Source: an uncultured Pelagibacteraceae bacterium | GTDB taxonomy: Bacteria; Pseudomonadota; Alphaproteobacteria; Pelagibacterales; Pelagibacteraceae | Reading direction: 5' to 3' | Length of the DNA stretch: 64,000 nucleotides | NCBI GenBank assembly: GCA_902539445.1 | Contig: CACBIY010000004.1 | Location: 50,465 to 114,464 of the forward strand | Part shown: one piece after another, positions 37,882 through 50,043 of the stretch | Position numbering within the stretch: position 1 is the first letter of the stretch | Layout: the number at the start of each line of letters is the position of its first letter | Translations under genes and position numbers: made by a program | Notes under the pieces: model-generated | What the model saw: the letters and a program-made list of their open reading frames with translations, nothing else | Databases searched by the model: none | What the model was told of the DNA's origin: nothing

Positions 37882-39837
37882 TTAATTGAAGTTTATTGGA
37901 TCAACATCAACTGAAAGTTTTATTCCCTTAAAAAATTTATATTTTGGAATAATTTTAGCTAAAGAATTTTGCATTTTCATAGATTTTGATCCTCTTATCA
38001 AAAGTCTTATCCTAAATTTTTTTTTTATTCTAAATATTGGTGCATTCACAGGACCCAAAATTTTACCGTTAATTTTGTTTTCAATAAAATTCTTAAAGTT
38101 AAAAGCTTCTTTTTCTAATTTTTTTTCATTTTCTCCTGTGAGGATTAAAGAAATAAATCTTTGATAAGGAGGAAGTTTATTTTTTTTTCTTATTTCTAAC
38201 TCTCTTTCTAAAAAGATATCTGGATTTTCATTTGTTATTTCAGAGATCATTTTAGAATTACTTTCATAGGTTTGAAAATAAACTGTCGCTGGTTTTCCAG
38301 TTCTACCAGCTCTTCCTGAAAGCTGATGATAAAGTTGTAAATTCTTTTCAGCCCCTCTTAGATCATGACCATGAGATGAAAGATCAATATCTACAACAAC
38401 AATACAATTCAAGTGAGGAAAATGAAAACCTTTTGATATTAATTGAGTTCCTACTAAAATCTGAATTTCGTTATTAATTATTTTTCTAATTTTTTCTTTT
38501 GAGTCTTTTTTATTCATAGTATCACTTGAGAAAATATCAATTTTTTTATCAGGAAACTTTCTTTTAACTTCCTCAGAAATTCTTTCAACACCTGGCCCGC
38601 TAAAGACAAATTCACAATTATCACCTTTCTTACAATTTCTTTTTAACTGTGATTTAAAACCACAATAATGACATATCAAATTATTTTTATTCTTATGATA
38701 AACTAAATTTATTGTACAATTTGGGCATGTGAAGCTTGAAAAACATTTGTTACATAATGCGTTAGGCGAAAAACCTCTTCTATTCAAAAAAAACAAAACT
38801 TGATCATTTTTTTCAAGATGTAGATTAACTTTTTCAATTATTTTCGCTGATAACCATGATTGCTTTTCAAGTTTTGTATTATTTAAATTAATGATTTCAT
38901 AATTAGGTAGTGCAGCATTTCTATACCTTTCACTTAGTCTAGAGACTTCATATTTTCCCTTTTTAATATTTTCAAAAGTTTCTATAGAAGGAACAGCTGT
39001 AATCAAGTTGACAGGAATGTTTTCAAATGATGCTCTTGAAATTGCCATATCTCGTGCATTATATGTAACACCTTCATTTTGTTTGAAAGATTGATCATGT
39101 TCCTCATCAACAATTATTATCCCTAATTTTTTAAACGGTAAAAATAAAGAAGATCTTGCACCAATAACAACTTTAATTTCACCGCAGGAAATGCCACTCC
39201 AAATTATTTCTTTTTTCTTTTTTGAGATACCAGAGTGCCAAATCGCTGGATTAAATCCAAAATATTCTGAAAATTTTTGCTCAAACTGACTGGTTAAACC
39301 TATTTCTGGTAAAAGAATTAATGATTGAAAACCCTTCTCTATTAAAGATTTTAAAGCCTCAAAATAAACTAAAGTCTTACCCGATCCTGTTGTTCCTTGT
39401 AAAACATGAACTCTAAATTTTTGATTTGAATAACTCATTTTTTCTAAAGATTTGATTTGATTAATAGATAGTTTAAAGGAATTTTTTTTTATTCTATTAT
39501 TATACGGTTCATAAATTTTTTTTTCCATTTTCTCTATTGCATTACTGCTCAATAAAACTAGTTTTAACGCCATTCCCTTTGGTATTAAATTATACTCAGC
39601 AAACCAATTTAAAAAATTTATTGTGTCTTTCTTTAGTGGAGCTACGTCTAATTTTTTTTGAATACTTTTTATTTTAAATTTCTTATTGTCGTTTTTTTCA
39701 AATTCATCCCATACCACACCTGTTATTTTAGATTTTCCAAAAGGGACTAGAACAAAATCACCTAGCTTAAGTTCAATTTCACTTTCATAAGTAAAAGGAT
39801 GATTAAAAATATTAGGTAGTAGAATCGGGTATTTCAT
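37882..39837 (-). CDS. priA: Primosomal replication protein PriA (helicase)
   Basis: PriA restarts replication at collapsed forks. The 651-residue protein has a short DNA-binding N-terminal domain and a helicase core with GTTGSGKTLVYF (Walker A), VDEEHDQSFKQ (DEAH-like) and HQLSGRAGRTGKP (motif VI). Between them are zinc-binding cysteines (CNKCFSSFTCPNC, CHYCGFK, C and C further on). It lies between lpdA (22-base gap) and atpH, a common alphaproteobacterial order. Confidence 0.95.
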   Translation of the reverse strand: MKYPILLPNIFNHPFTYESEIELKLGDFVLVPFGKSKITGVVWDEFEKNDNKKFKIKSIQKKLDVAPLKKDTINFLNWFAEYNLIPKGMALKLVLLSSNAIEKMEKKIYEPYNNRIKKNSFKLSINQIKSLEKMSYSNQKFRVHVLQGTTGSGKTLVYFEALKSLIEKGFQSLILLPEIGLTSQFEQKFSEYFGFNPAIWHSGISKKKKEIIWSGISCGEIKVVIGARSSLFLPFKKLGIIIVDEEHDQSFKQNEGVTYNARDMAISRASFENIPVNLITAVPSIETFENIKKGKYEVSRLSERYRNAALPNYEIINLNNTKLEKQSWLSAKIIEKVNLHLEKNDQVLFFLNRRGFSPNALCNKCFSSFTCPNCTINLVYHKNKNNLICHYCGFKSQLKRNCKKGDNCEFVFSGPGVERISEEVKRKFPDKKIDIFSSDTMNKKDSKEKIRKIINNEIQILVGTQLISKGFHFPHLNCIVVVDIDLSSHGHDLRGAEKNLQLYHQLSGRAGRTGKPATVYFQTYESNSKMISEITNENPDIFLERELEIRKKNKLPPYQRFISLILTGENEKKLEKEAFNFKNFIENKINGKILGPVNAPIFRIKKKFRIRLLIRGSKSMKMQNSLAKIIPKYKFFKGIKLSVDVDPINFN

Positions 39838-39859
39838 ATTTTTATAATATGAAAAAAAA

Positions 39860-41260
39860 TTAAGAGTGTATTGCTCTTTTATCTACTGATAACGCGGCTT
39901 CTTTGACAGCTTCAGAAAAAGTTGGGTGAGCATGGCAGGTTCTTGCAATATCCTCAGCGCTTGCACCAAATTCCATTGCAACACCGATTTCAGCAATTAA
40001 TTCTCCAGCATGAGGGCCAATTATATGTGCACCTAAAACTTTATCTGTCTCAGCATCTGCAAGAATTTTCACAAAACCTTCTGCATCATCTATAGCTTTA
40101 GCTCTAGAGTTGGCCATGAATGAAAATTTACCAACCTTATAACTTTTATTTAATTCTTTTAATTGCTCCTCTGTTTTCCCAATTGAAGCAACTTCTGGTG
40201 AGGTATACACCACACCTGGTATTGTATCATAGTTTACATGACCTGATTGACCTACAATATTTTCTGCAACTGCTATACCCTCATCTTCAGCCTTATGTGC
40301 AAGCATGGGTCCAACAATCACATCACCTATTGCATAAATATTTTCAATATTTGTTTTAAATTTCTTATCAGTTTTTATTCTATTTTTTTCATCTAAACTC
40401 ACCCCGGCATTTTTTAAATTTAAACCATCTGTATTTGGCTTTCTACCAACTGAAATTAAAACTACATCACATTCAAAATTATTTTTATTTCCATCTTTAT
40501 CAATTGTTGAGACCACTGCACCTGAATTATTTTTTTGAATTGTTTCAACTTTATTTTGCATATTAAACTTCATTCCTTGCTTTTTAAGAATTTTCATAAA
40601 CTCAGACGAAATTTCTTTATCCATACCAGGTGTTATATGATCCAAAAACTCAACAACTTCTACTTTCGCACCAAGTCTTGACCACACTGATCCCATCTCT
40701 AAGCCGATATAACCCCCACCAACAACAACCATTTTATTGGGCACTTTTTCTAATTTTAAAGCTCCAGTTGATGAAACTATTATTTTTTCATCTATTTCGA
40801 TGCCCGGTAGAGATACTGGTACAGATCCTGTGGCTATAACTGTTTTTTCAGTTTGAATTATTGTTTCTTTTTTTTGATCATCTTTTATTAAGATTTCATT
40901 TTTTGATTTAAAACTTCCATGGCCTTTAAAATAGGTAACTTTGTTTTTTTTTAGAAGAAATTCTACGCCTTTTGTAAGAACAGTGACTGCTTTGTCCTTG
41001 CTCTTCATCATTTTATCAAGATTTAGTTTTACTTCTCCTATTTCAATACCTTTATTTGCCAAACCTTTAACTTTGTGAAATTCCTCAGACAAGTTAAGTA
41101 AACTTTTTGAAGGGATACAACCAATATTTAGGCATGTACCACCTAGAGATCCCCTGGACTCTATACATGCAGTTTTTAAACCTAATTGGGCAAGTCTAAT
41201 TGCGCAAACATAACCTCCTGGGCCACCTCCTATAACTACTGCTTGAAATTTTTCCGACAT
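39860..41260 (-). CDS. lpdA: Dihydrolipoyl dehydrogenase (E3)
   Basis: This FAD enzyme reoxidises dihydrolipoamide in the 2-oxoglutarate dehydrogenase complex. From the start at 41260 it has 466 residues: FAD site VVIGGGPGGYVCAIRLAQ, redox disulfide GGTCLNIGCIPSK, NAD site VVGGGYIGLEMGS, and the C-terminal His-Glu pair in HAHPTFSEA. I chose this start because it lies one base after the sucB stop and begins MSEKFQ. An upstream in-frame start at 41296 overlaps sucB without support. Confidence 0.96.
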   Translation of the reverse strand: MSEKFQAVVIGGGPGGYVCAIRLAQLGLKTACIESRGSLGGTCLNIGCIPSKSLLNLSEEFHKVKGLANKGIEIGEVKLNLDKMMKSKDKAVTVLTKGVEFLLKKNKVTYFKGHGSFKSKNEILIKDDQKKETIIQTEKTVIATGSVPVSLPGIEIDEKIIVSSTGALKLEKVPNKMVVVGGGYIGLEMGSVWSRLGAKVEVVEFLDHITPGMDKEISSEFMKILKKQGMKFNMQNKVETIQKNNSGAVVSTIDKDGNKNNFECDVVLISVGRKPNTDGLNLKNAGVSLDEKNRIKTDKKFKTNIENIYAIGDVIVGPMLAHKAEDEGIAVAENIVGQSGHVNYDTIPGVVYTSPEVASIGKTEEQLKELNKSYKVGKFSFMANSRAKAIDDAEGFVKILADAETDKVLGAHIIGPHAGELIAEIGVAMEFGASAEDIARTCHAHPTFSEAVKEAALSVDKRAIHS

Positions 41261-41261
41261 T

Positions 41262-42587
41262 CTAAATATCCAAAAATAACCTTCTAGGGTCCTCAAGACT
41301 TTCTTTAATCATTTTAAGAAATGATACAGACTCTTTACCGTCAATAATTCTATGATCATAAGATAAAGCTAAATACATTACTGGTCTTATCTTGATTTCA
41401 CCATCCACTACAATAGGTCTATCAACAATATTATGCATTCCTAATACTCCAGATTGAGGCAAGTTTAGAATTGGAGTTGAAAGCATTGACCCATAAACTC
41501 CGCCATTGCTAATAGTAAAGGTACCTCCTTGAAGATCTTCAATTACAAGTTTTCCATCTTTTGCTTTTTCAGAAATTTCTTTAATATTTTTTTCAATATC
41601 TGCAAAAGATAGTTCATCCGCATTTTTTAAAACTGGAACTACAAGACCTTTATCTGTTCCAACTGCAAAACTTATGTTATAATAATTTTTATAAACAATA
41701 GTGTCTCCATCTATCTCAGCATTTACAGCTGGAAAATTTTTTAAGGCTACTATACAAGCCTTAACAAAAAATGACATAAAGCCAAGCTTGATACCATATC
41801 GACTCTGGAAATCTTCCTGGTTGTCTTTTCTCATGTTAATTATATTTGTCATGTCCACTTCATTAAAAGTAGTAAGTAAAGCTGCATTCTCCTGCGCTTG
41901 TTTCAGTCTTTTTGCAATAGTTTGTCTTAACCTAGTCATTTTAATACGCTCTTCTTGACCATATTTAATTTTTCTCTCTGAAGGTGGAGGATTGACTCCC
42001 ATCAAGCTTATTAAATCACCTTTAAGTATTCGTCCATCTTTCCCAGATCCTTTTACTGACTTAACATCAATATTGTTTTCATCTACCATTTTTCTTACAG
42101 CTGGGGATAATGTTTGACTTTCCTCAGAAGAATTATTCTCTGTGTGACTGTTTTTTATTTCCTCTGTTAAAACCAGTGGCTCCTCTTTTAACTCGTTACC
42201 ATTATTCTCCTCTTCAAATATATCTAATTCCGCTTGCTCTTTAATTGGATCTAACTTGATTACATTGTCTTTTTCTTTAATCTCTTCTTTTTTTTGTAAA
42301 TTTGATGGCTGGATTTTCTCTATTTTATTTGATCTTTTAACCTCACCTTCAATTTCAGTAACTAAACCTAAAATTTCTCCCACTTTAACAGTTGAACCAT
42401 CTTGAGAGTTAATTTCAATTAGTTTTCCTGTAACTGGAGACGGTACTTCCAAATTAACCTTGTCGGTCTCTAATTCAACGATTGGTTCATCTGCATCAAC
42501 CGTTTCGCCTTTGTTTTTTAACCATTTAGATACTGTGGCTTCTGTAATGCTTTCACCTAAAACTGGGACTAATATTTTTTCGCTCAT
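41262..42587 (-). CDS. sucB: Dihydrolipoamide succinyltransferase (E2 of 2-oxoglutarate dehydrogenase)
   Basis: The 441-residue E2 has an N-terminal lipoyl domain (lipoylated Lys in [11 protein letters not shown]). An acidic, Glu-rich linker (about 80-155) leads to an E3/E1-binding domain ([21 protein letters not shown]). The C-terminal catalytic domain has [12 protein letters not shown] with the active His. It transfers the succinyl group to CoA. It follows sucA by six bases and precedes lpdA, giving an intact sucAB-lpd unit. Confidence 0.97.
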   Translation of the reverse strand: MSEKILVPVLGESITEATVSKWLKNKGETVDADEPIVELETDKVNLEVPSPVTGKLIEINSQDGSTVKVGEILGLVTEIEGEVKRSNKIEKIQPSNLQKKEEIKEKDNVIKLDPIKEQAELDIFEEENNGNELKEEPLVLTEEIKNSHTENNSSEESQTLSPAVRKMVDENNIDVKSVKGSGKDGRILKGDLISLMGVNPPPSERKIKYGQEERIKMTRLRQTIAKRLKQAQENAALLTTFNEVDMTNIINMRKDNQEDFQSRYGIKLGFMSFFVKACIVALKNFPAVNAEIDGDTIVYKNYYNISFAVGTDKGLVVPVLKNADELSFADIEKNIKEISEKAKDGKLVIEDLQGGTFTISNGGVYGSMLSTPILNLPQSGVLGMHNIVDRPIVVDGEIKIRPVMYLALSYDHRIIDGKESVSFLKMIKESLEDPRRLFLDI

Positions 42588-42593
42588 TTTAAA

Positions 42594-45467
42594 TTATTCA
42601 AAAACCTTCTTAATAATTTCTTGTTGTTGTGAAATGTGTCTTTTTGCATAACCAGTGGCTGGTGATGCATCTGGACTTCTTCCAATATAAGAAATCTTTT
42701 TATTATTAGCCTTTATATTATCTAATGTCCATTGGATATAATCTCTAGCAGAAAACCATGCTCCCATATTTTTTGGCTCTTCCTGACACCAATAAAATTT
42801 AGCTTTTTTAGCATAAGGTTTTAGCTCTTTTGCAAGTGCCTTAGCTGGAAAAGGATAAAGTTGCTCAATTCTATAAAATATCAAATCATCTCTTTTAAAT
42901 TTTTCTCTAGCCTCAAGCAAATCAAAATAAATTTTTCCTGAACATAAAATTACTTTTTCGATTTTTTCCTTTTTTTTCAATTTGATAAATCCTTTTACCT
43001 TTGGATCTATTGCGTGATCCCATAAAACTCTATGAAATGTATTTTTTTTACTAAAATCGCTTAAGCTTGAAACACAATGTTTATGTCTAAGTAAAGATTT
43101 GGGAGTCATTATAATTAGAGGTTTTCTGAAATCTCTATGCATTTGTCTTCTTAGTGCATGAAAATAGTTTGCAGGTGTTGTGCAATTCATTACCTGCATA
43201 TTGTCATTTGAGCATAATTGTAAAAATCTTTCTAATCTAGCAGAAGAATGCTCGGGACCTTGACCTTCATAGCCGTGAGGTAATAACATAACTAATCCAG
43301 AAGCTCTTGACCATTTTCTTTCTCCTGAAGCAATAAATTGATCTATGACCACTTGAGCGCCATTAGCAAAGTCTCCAAATTGAGCTTCCCAAATTGTAAG
43401 TGTATTAGGTTCAACTAAACTGTAGCCATATTCAAAGCCTAAAACAGCTAATTCAGATAAGAAACTGTCTACAATTTCAAAATTTTTTTGATTTTTAGAT
43501 ATTTTGTTTAACGGAACATATCGAGAATTATCTATTTGATTTCTTAATACTGAATGTCTTTGACTAAATGTGCCTCTTCCTGAGTCCTGACCAACCAATC
43601 TTACTGGGTACCCTTCCTCTAACAAAGATCCAAACGCCAAAGCTTCAGCTGTAGACCAATCAATTTTTTCCTCATTATTTACGTTTGATTTTCTATTTTC
43701 TAAGACTTTAGCGATAGTTTTATGAATGTTAATTTCTTTAGGTATTGTATTTATTTTTTCAGAAATATTTTTTAATTTTTTAACATCATAACCCGTAACG
43801 CCTCTTTTATCTTTTCCTCTCGCTGGTTTATATCTTGACCATGTACCCTCAAACCATTCAATTTTAGGCTTATAATTCTTTGCATTCTTATATTGATCAT
43901 CAAGCAATTCCTTAAATTCTTTTATAGATCTTCTAAAATAAACATCTGTAATTGATCCTTCGTTTATTAATTTTTCACCGTAAACCTTGATGGGTGAAGG
44001 GTGTGAACGGATTTTTTTATACATTAGTGGTTGAGTAAAAGACGGTTCATCCCCCTCATTATGACCAAATCTTCGATAACAAATTAAGTCTATAACGACA
44101 TCTCTATTAAATTTTAATCTAAAGTCAGTTGCTATTCTTGCAGCATAAACAACTGCCTCGGGATCATCGCCGTTAACATGGATGATTGGTGCTTCAACCA
44201 TTTTAGCAATATCAGAGGGGTAAGGTGATGATCTTGCAAATCTTGGACTAGTAGTAAATCCTATTTGGTTGTTCACTATAATATGGATAGTTCCACCTGT
44301 ATTATGACCTGGAAGACCAGACATCGCAAAACACTCTGCAACAACTCCTTGTCCCGCAAAAGCTGCGTCTCCATGAATCAAAATTGGTATAACTTTATTT
44401 CTCTCTTTATCCTTATGGAAATATTGTTTAGCTCTTGTTTGTCCTAAAACTACAGGATTCACTGCTTCAAGATGAGATGGATTATCTGTAAGACTTACAT
44501 GCACTTGATTTCCATCAAATTCTCTGTTTGACGACGCACCTAAATGATATTTGACATCTCCTGTGTCGTCCTCTGATTTTGAACTAATCTCTCCAGCAAA
44601 TTCATTAAAAATTCTTTTATATGATTTTTGTAAGACATTGGCTAAAACGTTCAATCTTCCTCTATGGGACATTCCTATTTTAACTTCTTTTACTTTTGAT
44701 TGACCACCAATTTTAATTATTTGCTCAAGGGCGGGGATTAAACTTTCACCTCCATCTAAACCAAATCTTTTTGTACCAACGTATTTTGTGTGTAAAAATT
44801 TTTCAAAACCTTCAGCTTGAATTAATTTTTTAAGAATGGCTTCTTTTCCATTCTGAGTGAATTTAAAATCATCTGCTTTTTCAACTCTGTCTCTAAACCA
44901 TTTTCTTTCAGTTGGATTTGAGATATGCATATATTCAAAACCTAAGGATCCACAATATTTTTCTCTTAAAAATTTTAAAATTTCAGAAATACTAGAGTAT
45001 TGTCTATTAATGACTCCGTCTAAAAAAATTTTATTATTATATTCCTCCTTCTTAAATCCATATGATTCAGGATGGAGTTCTTCTAAATAATCGGCTTTTA
45101 AAAGACCTAGAGGATCTAATTTAGCAATCAAATGACCTCTCTGTCTGTAAGATCTAATCATAGCAACAGCTTTTATGGAATTTGCATTAGATTGTTTTGT
45201 AACTAATTCACCTTGATTTTCGTTACCATTATTCAAATTTTGTAATTTTTTGATTGATACTTTTTTTGATGGACTCCAGGATGGACCATTTATTTCATTT
45301 ACAATTATGTCTGCCTCATCACCGATCTGATTAAAATATATTTTCCAGCTATCAGGCAAAGATGGATCATTATTAACAAACTTTAGATACATCTCCTCAA
45401 TAAAAGCACTATTGGATTTACTTAAGAAAGCAGTCTTTTCAAATTCAAGATTTTTAGAGGATGACAT
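42594..45467 (-). CDS. sucA: 2-oxoglutarate dehydrogenase E1 component
   Basis: This 957-residue thiamine-diphosphate enzyme decarboxylates 2-oxoglutarate. The N-terminal region FIEEMYLKFVNNDPSLPDSW is the E2-contact segment. IGMSHRGRLNVLANV, GDAAFAGQGVVAECF and NNQIGFTT form the ThDP region, and HGYEGQGPEHSSARLERFL is in the C-terminal half. It follows sucD after 35 bases and sits in sucCDAB order. Confidence 0.98.
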   Translation of the reverse strand: MSSSKNLEFEKTAFLSKSNSAFIEEMYLKFVNNDPSLPDSWKIYFNQIGDEADIIVNEINGPSWSPSKKVSIKKLQNLNNGNENQGELVTKQSNANSIKAVAMIRSYRQRGHLIAKLDPLGLLKADYLEELHPESYGFKKEEYNNKIFLDGVINRQYSSISEILKFLREKYCGSLGFEYMHISNPTERKWFRDRVEKADDFKFTQNGKEAILKKLIQAEGFEKFLHTKYVGTKRFGLDGGESLIPALEQIIKIGGQSKVKEVKIGMSHRGRLNVLANVLQKSYKRIFNEFAGEISSKSEDDTGDVKYHLGASSNREFDGNQVHVSLTDNPSHLEAVNPVVLGQTRAKQYFHKDKERNKVIPILIHGDAAFAGQGVVAECFAMSGLPGHNTGGTIHIIVNNQIGFTTSPRFARSSPYPSDIAKMVEAPIIHVNGDDPEAVVYAARIATDFRLKFNRDVVIDLICYRRFGHNEGDEPSFTQPLMYKKIRSHPSPIKVYGEKLINEGSITDVYFRRSIKEFKELLDDQYKNAKNYKPKIEWFEGTWSRYKPARGKDKRGVTGYDVKKLKNISEKINTIPKEINIHKTIAKVLENRKSNVNNEEKIDWSTAEALAFGSLLEEGYPVRLVGQDSGRGTFSQRHSVLRNQIDNSRYVPLNKISKNQKNFEIVDSFLSELAVLGFEYGYSLVEPNTLTIWEAQFGDFANGAQVVIDQFIASGERKWSRASGLVMLLPHGYEGQGPEHSSARLERFLQLCSNDNMQVMNCTTPANYFHALRRQMHRDFRKPLIIMTPKSLLRHKHCVSSLSDFSKKNTFHRVLWDHAIDPKVKGFIKLKKKEKIEKVILCSGKIYFDLLEAREKFKRDDLIFYRIEQLYPFPAKALAKELKPYAKKAKFYWCQEEPKNMGAWFSARDYIQWTLDNIKANNKKISYIGRSPDASPATGYAKRHISQQQEIIKKVFE

Positions 45468-45502
45468 CGCTATTAGTTAATATAGACCTTGAAAGAAATT
45501 TT

Positions 45503-46378
45503 TCAATTAGACAATTTATTTAATAATGTTTTTCCAATCTTTGATGGAGAGTTGGCCATGGTTATTCCGCAATCCTCCATTTTTTTAATCTTTTCCTTTG
45601 CGCCACCTTTGCCACCTGAAATTATGGCTCCTGCATGACCCATTCTTCGTCCTGGTGGGGCAGTAACACCTGCTATAAATCCAACAATTGGTTTTTTTAT
45701 TTTATGATTTTTAATGAAATCTGCAGCCTCTTCCTCAGCTGTCCCTCCAATTTCACCAATCATTAAAATTGATTGGGTATCCGCGTCGTTTAAAAATAGA
45801 TCTAGACAATCTATAAAATTTGTACCATTGATAGGATCACCTCCAATTCCAATACAAGTTGATTGTCCTAATCCATTTTCTGTAGTCTGAGCTACTGCTT
45901 CATAAGTTAAAGTTCCTGATCTTGAAACTATTCCAACTGTTCCTTTTTTATGAATGCTGCCAGGCATTATTCCAATTTTACACTCATCAGGAGTTATGAC
46001 ACCTGGACAGTTGGGACCAATCAGTCTACTTTTTGAATTATTCAATCTCTGTTTAACTTTTAACATATCCTGAATGGGAATCCCTTCAGTTATACATACA
46101 ATTAGTTCTATAGATGCATCTATTGCTTCAATAATTGCTGAGGCTGCAAATTTAGCTGGGACGTATATCATAGTTGCATTAGCTCCCTCGGATTCTCTTG
46201 CCTCTTTCACTGTATTAAAAACTGGAAGGCCCAAATGTTTTTGGCCACCTTTTTTTGGTGTCACTCCACCTACTAAATTTGTTCCATATTTGATTGCTTG
46301 CTCAGAGTGAAATGTTCCATGGGAACCTGTAAATCCTTGACAGATTAATCTAGTATTTTTATTGACTAAAACTGACAT
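45503..46378 (-). CDS. sucD: Succinyl-CoA synthetase alpha subunit
   Basis: The 291-residue alpha subunit carries the phosphorylated active-site histidine in [10 protein letters not shown]. The N-terminal CoA-binding fold is marked by [13 protein letters not shown] and GGVTPKKGG. The enzyme converts succinyl-CoA to succinate with ATP or GTP formation. It starts at the base after the sucC stop, so translation of the two subunits is coupled. Confidence 0.97.
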   Translation of the reverse strand: MSVLVNKNTRLICQGFTGSHGTFHSEQAIKYGTNLVGGVTPKKGGQKHLGLPVFNTVKEARESEGANATMIYVPAKFAASAIIEAIDASIELIVCITEGIPIQDMLKVKQRLNNSKSRLIGPNCPGVITPDECKIGIMPGSIHKKGTVGIVSRSGTLTYEAVAQTTENGLGQSTCIGIGGDPINGTNFIDCLDLFLNDADTQSILMIGEIGGTAEEEAADFIKNHKIKKPIVGFIAGVTAPPGRRMGHAGAIISGGKGGAKEKIKKMEDCGITMANSPSKIGKTLLNKLSN

Positions 46379-47538
46379 TTACTTAATTGCCTCAACAATT
46401 TTTTTGGCTGCGTCATCTAAATTTTCAGCAGATATTAATTTTAAACCTGAATTATCTAATATTTCTTTACCTTCTTTAAAATTTGTACCAGCTAGTCTGA
46501 CTACCAAAGGAACATTGATTTTCATTTCTTTTGCAGCATCTACAACACCTTGAGCTAGAACATCACATCGCATTATGCCACCAAAAATATTGATTAATAT
46601 ACCTTTTACATTTTTATCTGACAAAATTATTTTGAAAGCCGCTGAGACCTTTTCTTTTGATGCTCCCCCGCCAACATCTAAAAAATTTGCTGGCTCTTCT
46701 CCATATAATTTTATTATATCCATAGTGGCCATTGCTAAACCAGCTCCATTAACCATACATCCAATGCTGCCATCTAATTTGATATAAGCTAGGTCATGTT
46801 TACTAGCTTCAATTTCAGTAGGATCTTCCTCATTCAAATCTCTAAGTTCTAAAATTTCAGGATGTCTAAACAAAGCGTTACTATCAAAATTTACCTTTGC
46901 ATCTAAACAAATAATTTTTTTTTCTTTTGTGAGTATTAAAGGGTTTATTTCAACCATATTAGCGTCGGTTTCAACAAACATCTTATAGATTGATTTAATT
47001 AAAGATATTGCCTCGATTTTTGGATTGTTCTCTAATTTAAATATTTGAATAATCTTTTCACACTCCTCATTTGAAATTTCTTCTTTTAATTCTACTTTAG
47101 TTGTCAAAATTTTGTCAGGTGATTTGCTTGCTACTTCCTCAATGTCCATTCCACCTTGATCACTAGAGATAAAAGCAATTTTTGAGGTAGCTCTATCTAC
47201 CAAACATGATAAATAAAATTCTTTCTCGATATCTGATGAAACTTCAACATATAATCTTTTAACTTCTCTTCCTTCAGGTCCTGTCTGATGAGTTATTAAT
47301 TTTTTTCCTAAAAGCTCTTTAGCTGATTTCTCAAGTTCTTCGAGATTATTCAGAATTTTAACACCTCCTGCTTTCCCTCTTCCACCTGCATGAATTTGAG
47401 CTTTTAAAACATATTTTTCTGTTTTTAATGACTTACATTTCTTTAAAAGTTCCTCAACCGTTAAACCAAATACACCTTCTGGTACAATCGCACCAAATTT
47501 TTTTAAAATTTGTTTTGCCTGATGCTCGTGTATATTCA

Positions 47539-47539
<1 letters not shown>
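46379..47539 (-). CDS. sucC: Succinyl-CoA synthetase beta subunit
   Basis: The 386-residue beta subunit has an ATP-grasp domain opening with [16 protein letters not shown] and [26 protein letters not shown] and [15 protein letters not shown] mark the C-terminal domain. It overlaps the mdh stop by one base and is followed by sucD, completing the complex. Confidence 0.97.
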
Positions 47540-48504
<965 letters not shown>

Positions 48505-48507
48505 TTA

Positions 48508-50001
48508 TTATTTCATTGTTGGCATCACAAATTCAGCATTAGATCTAATTCCTGAGGGCCATCTTGAAGTTATCGTTTTTAATTTAGTATAAAATTTTAT
48601 TCCTTCCATCCCATGCATCGCACTATCTCCAAACAAAGACCTCTTCCAACCACCAAAACTATGAAAAGCCATCGGAACAGGTATTGGTACATTTATACCA
48701 ACCATTCCAACTTGAATCTTGCTTGCAAATGTTCTTCCAGCGTCTCCATCTCTTGTATAAATACTTACGCCATTTCCGTATTCATGATCATTTATTAATT
48801 TTGAAGCTTCCTCAAAAGTTTTAACTCTAACTACAGATAGAACTGGGCCAAATATTTCCTCCTTATAAATCCTCATATCTTTTTTCACGTTATCAAATAA
48901 ACAGCCACCAATGTAAAAGCCATTTTCATATCCTTGTAACTTTAAATTTCTTCCATCGACAACTAATTTCGCACCCTCTTTTACACCCAAATCAACATAA
49001 CTTTTTACTTTTTCTAAATGTTCTTTAGTGACTAAAGGGCCCATTTCTGAGTTTTTGTCCATTCCTGGTCCAACTTTTAAAGCCTCTGCTTTTTTTGATA
49101 ATCTAGACACTAATTCATCTCCAATATCACCAACTGCTACAGCCACTGACTGAGCCATACATCTTTCTCCAGCGGAGCCATAAGCTGCACCCATTAAGCC
49201 ATTCACAGCACCATCTAAATCACAGTCTGGCATTACTACTAAATGATTTTTAGCTCCTCCTAATGCCTGAACTCTTTTTTCGTTTTTTGCTGAATTTTCA
49301 TAAATATATTTAGCAATAGGAGTTGAGCCAACAAAACTAACTGCTTTAATATCTTTGTTATTTAAAATTGCATCTACTGCTTCTTTGTCTCCATTTATCA
49401 CATTAAATACACCGTCTGGAAGACCAGCTTCTTTCAATAATTCTGCTAATCTTACTGCACAAGAGGGGTCTTTTTCTGATGGCTTTAATATAAATGTATT
49501 TCCACATGCAATAGCAATTGGAAACATCCACATTGGAACCATAGCTGGAAAATTAAATGGTGTTATTCCAGCAACAACTCCTAGTGGTTGACGCATTGAC
49601 CAGCTGTCAACATCTGTCCCTACATTTTCTGAAAATTCTCCTTTAAGTAAATGTGGAATTCCACAAGCAAATTCTACAACTTCTAATCCTCGTGTTAATG
49701 AGCCTTTTGCATCCTCATAAACTTTTCCGTGTTCAGAAACAATTAATTGTGTCAATTCATCAGAATTTTTTTCAATTAACTCTTTAAATTTAAACATTAT
49801 CCTTGCTCTTTGAAGTGAAGGTTTTAACGACCATGTCTCAAAAGCTTTTTTTGCAATTACTACTGCTTGGTCTAAGTCACTAGAGGAGGCAAGTCTTACT
49901 TCCTTTTCCTGTTCACCAGTAGCGGGATTAAAAACTTTTCCTTTTTTATCTGAACTTCCGGGAATTATTTTTCCACCTACAAAATGTTCAATTAATTTCA
50001 T
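48508..50001 (-). CDS. mmsA: Methylmalonate-semialdehyde dehydrogenase (CoA-acylating)
   Basis: This 497-residue aldehyde dehydrogenase of the MmsA group oxidises methylmalonate or malonate semialdehyde to propionyl-CoA or acetyl-CoA. The catalytic cysteine lies in GSAGERCMAQS, and GVVAGITPFNFPAMVPMWMF and VGMVGINVPIPVPMAFHSFGG are group signatures. It sits between sdhB (42-base gap) and mdh (6 bases), inside TCA genes. Substrates can come from valine, inositol, beta-alanine or 3-hydroxypropionate; the neighbourhood does not decide among them. Confidence 0.93.
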   Translation of the reverse strand: MKLIEHFVGGKIIPGSSDKKGKVFNPATGEQEKEVRLASSSDLDQAVVIAKKAFETWSLKPSLQRARIMFKFKELIEKNSDELTQLIVSEHGKVYEDAKGSLTRGLEVVEFACGIPHLLKGEFSENVGTDVDSWSMRQPLGVVAGITPFNFPAMVPMWMFPIAIACGNTFILKPSEKDPSCAVRLAELLKEAGLPDGVFNVINGDKEAVDAILNNKDIKAVSFVGSTPIAKYIYENSAKNEKRVQALGGAKNHLVVMPDCDLDGAVNGLMGAAYGSAGERCMAQSVAVAVGDIGDELVSRLSKKAEALKVGPGMDKNSEMGPLVTKEHLEKVKSYVDLGVKEGAKLVVDGRNLKLQGYENGFYIGGCLFDNVKKDMRIYKEEIFGPVLSVVRVKTFEEASKLINDHEYGNGVSIYTRDGDAGRTFASKIQVGMVGINVPIPVPMAFHSFGGWKRSLFGDSAMHGMEGIKFYTKLKTITSRWPSGIRSNAEFVMPTMK

Positions 50002-50043
50002 GAATAGGATCTTTTAGAGTAAAAATTCTTATTAGTCTATTAT

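Noticed and set aside
40120..40359. Plus-strand open frames inside lpdA, mdh, dmdC-like and other minus-strand genes
   Set aside because: They lie wholly opposite strongly conserved genes, have no family motifs and no ribosome-binding sites; they are by-products of codon use.
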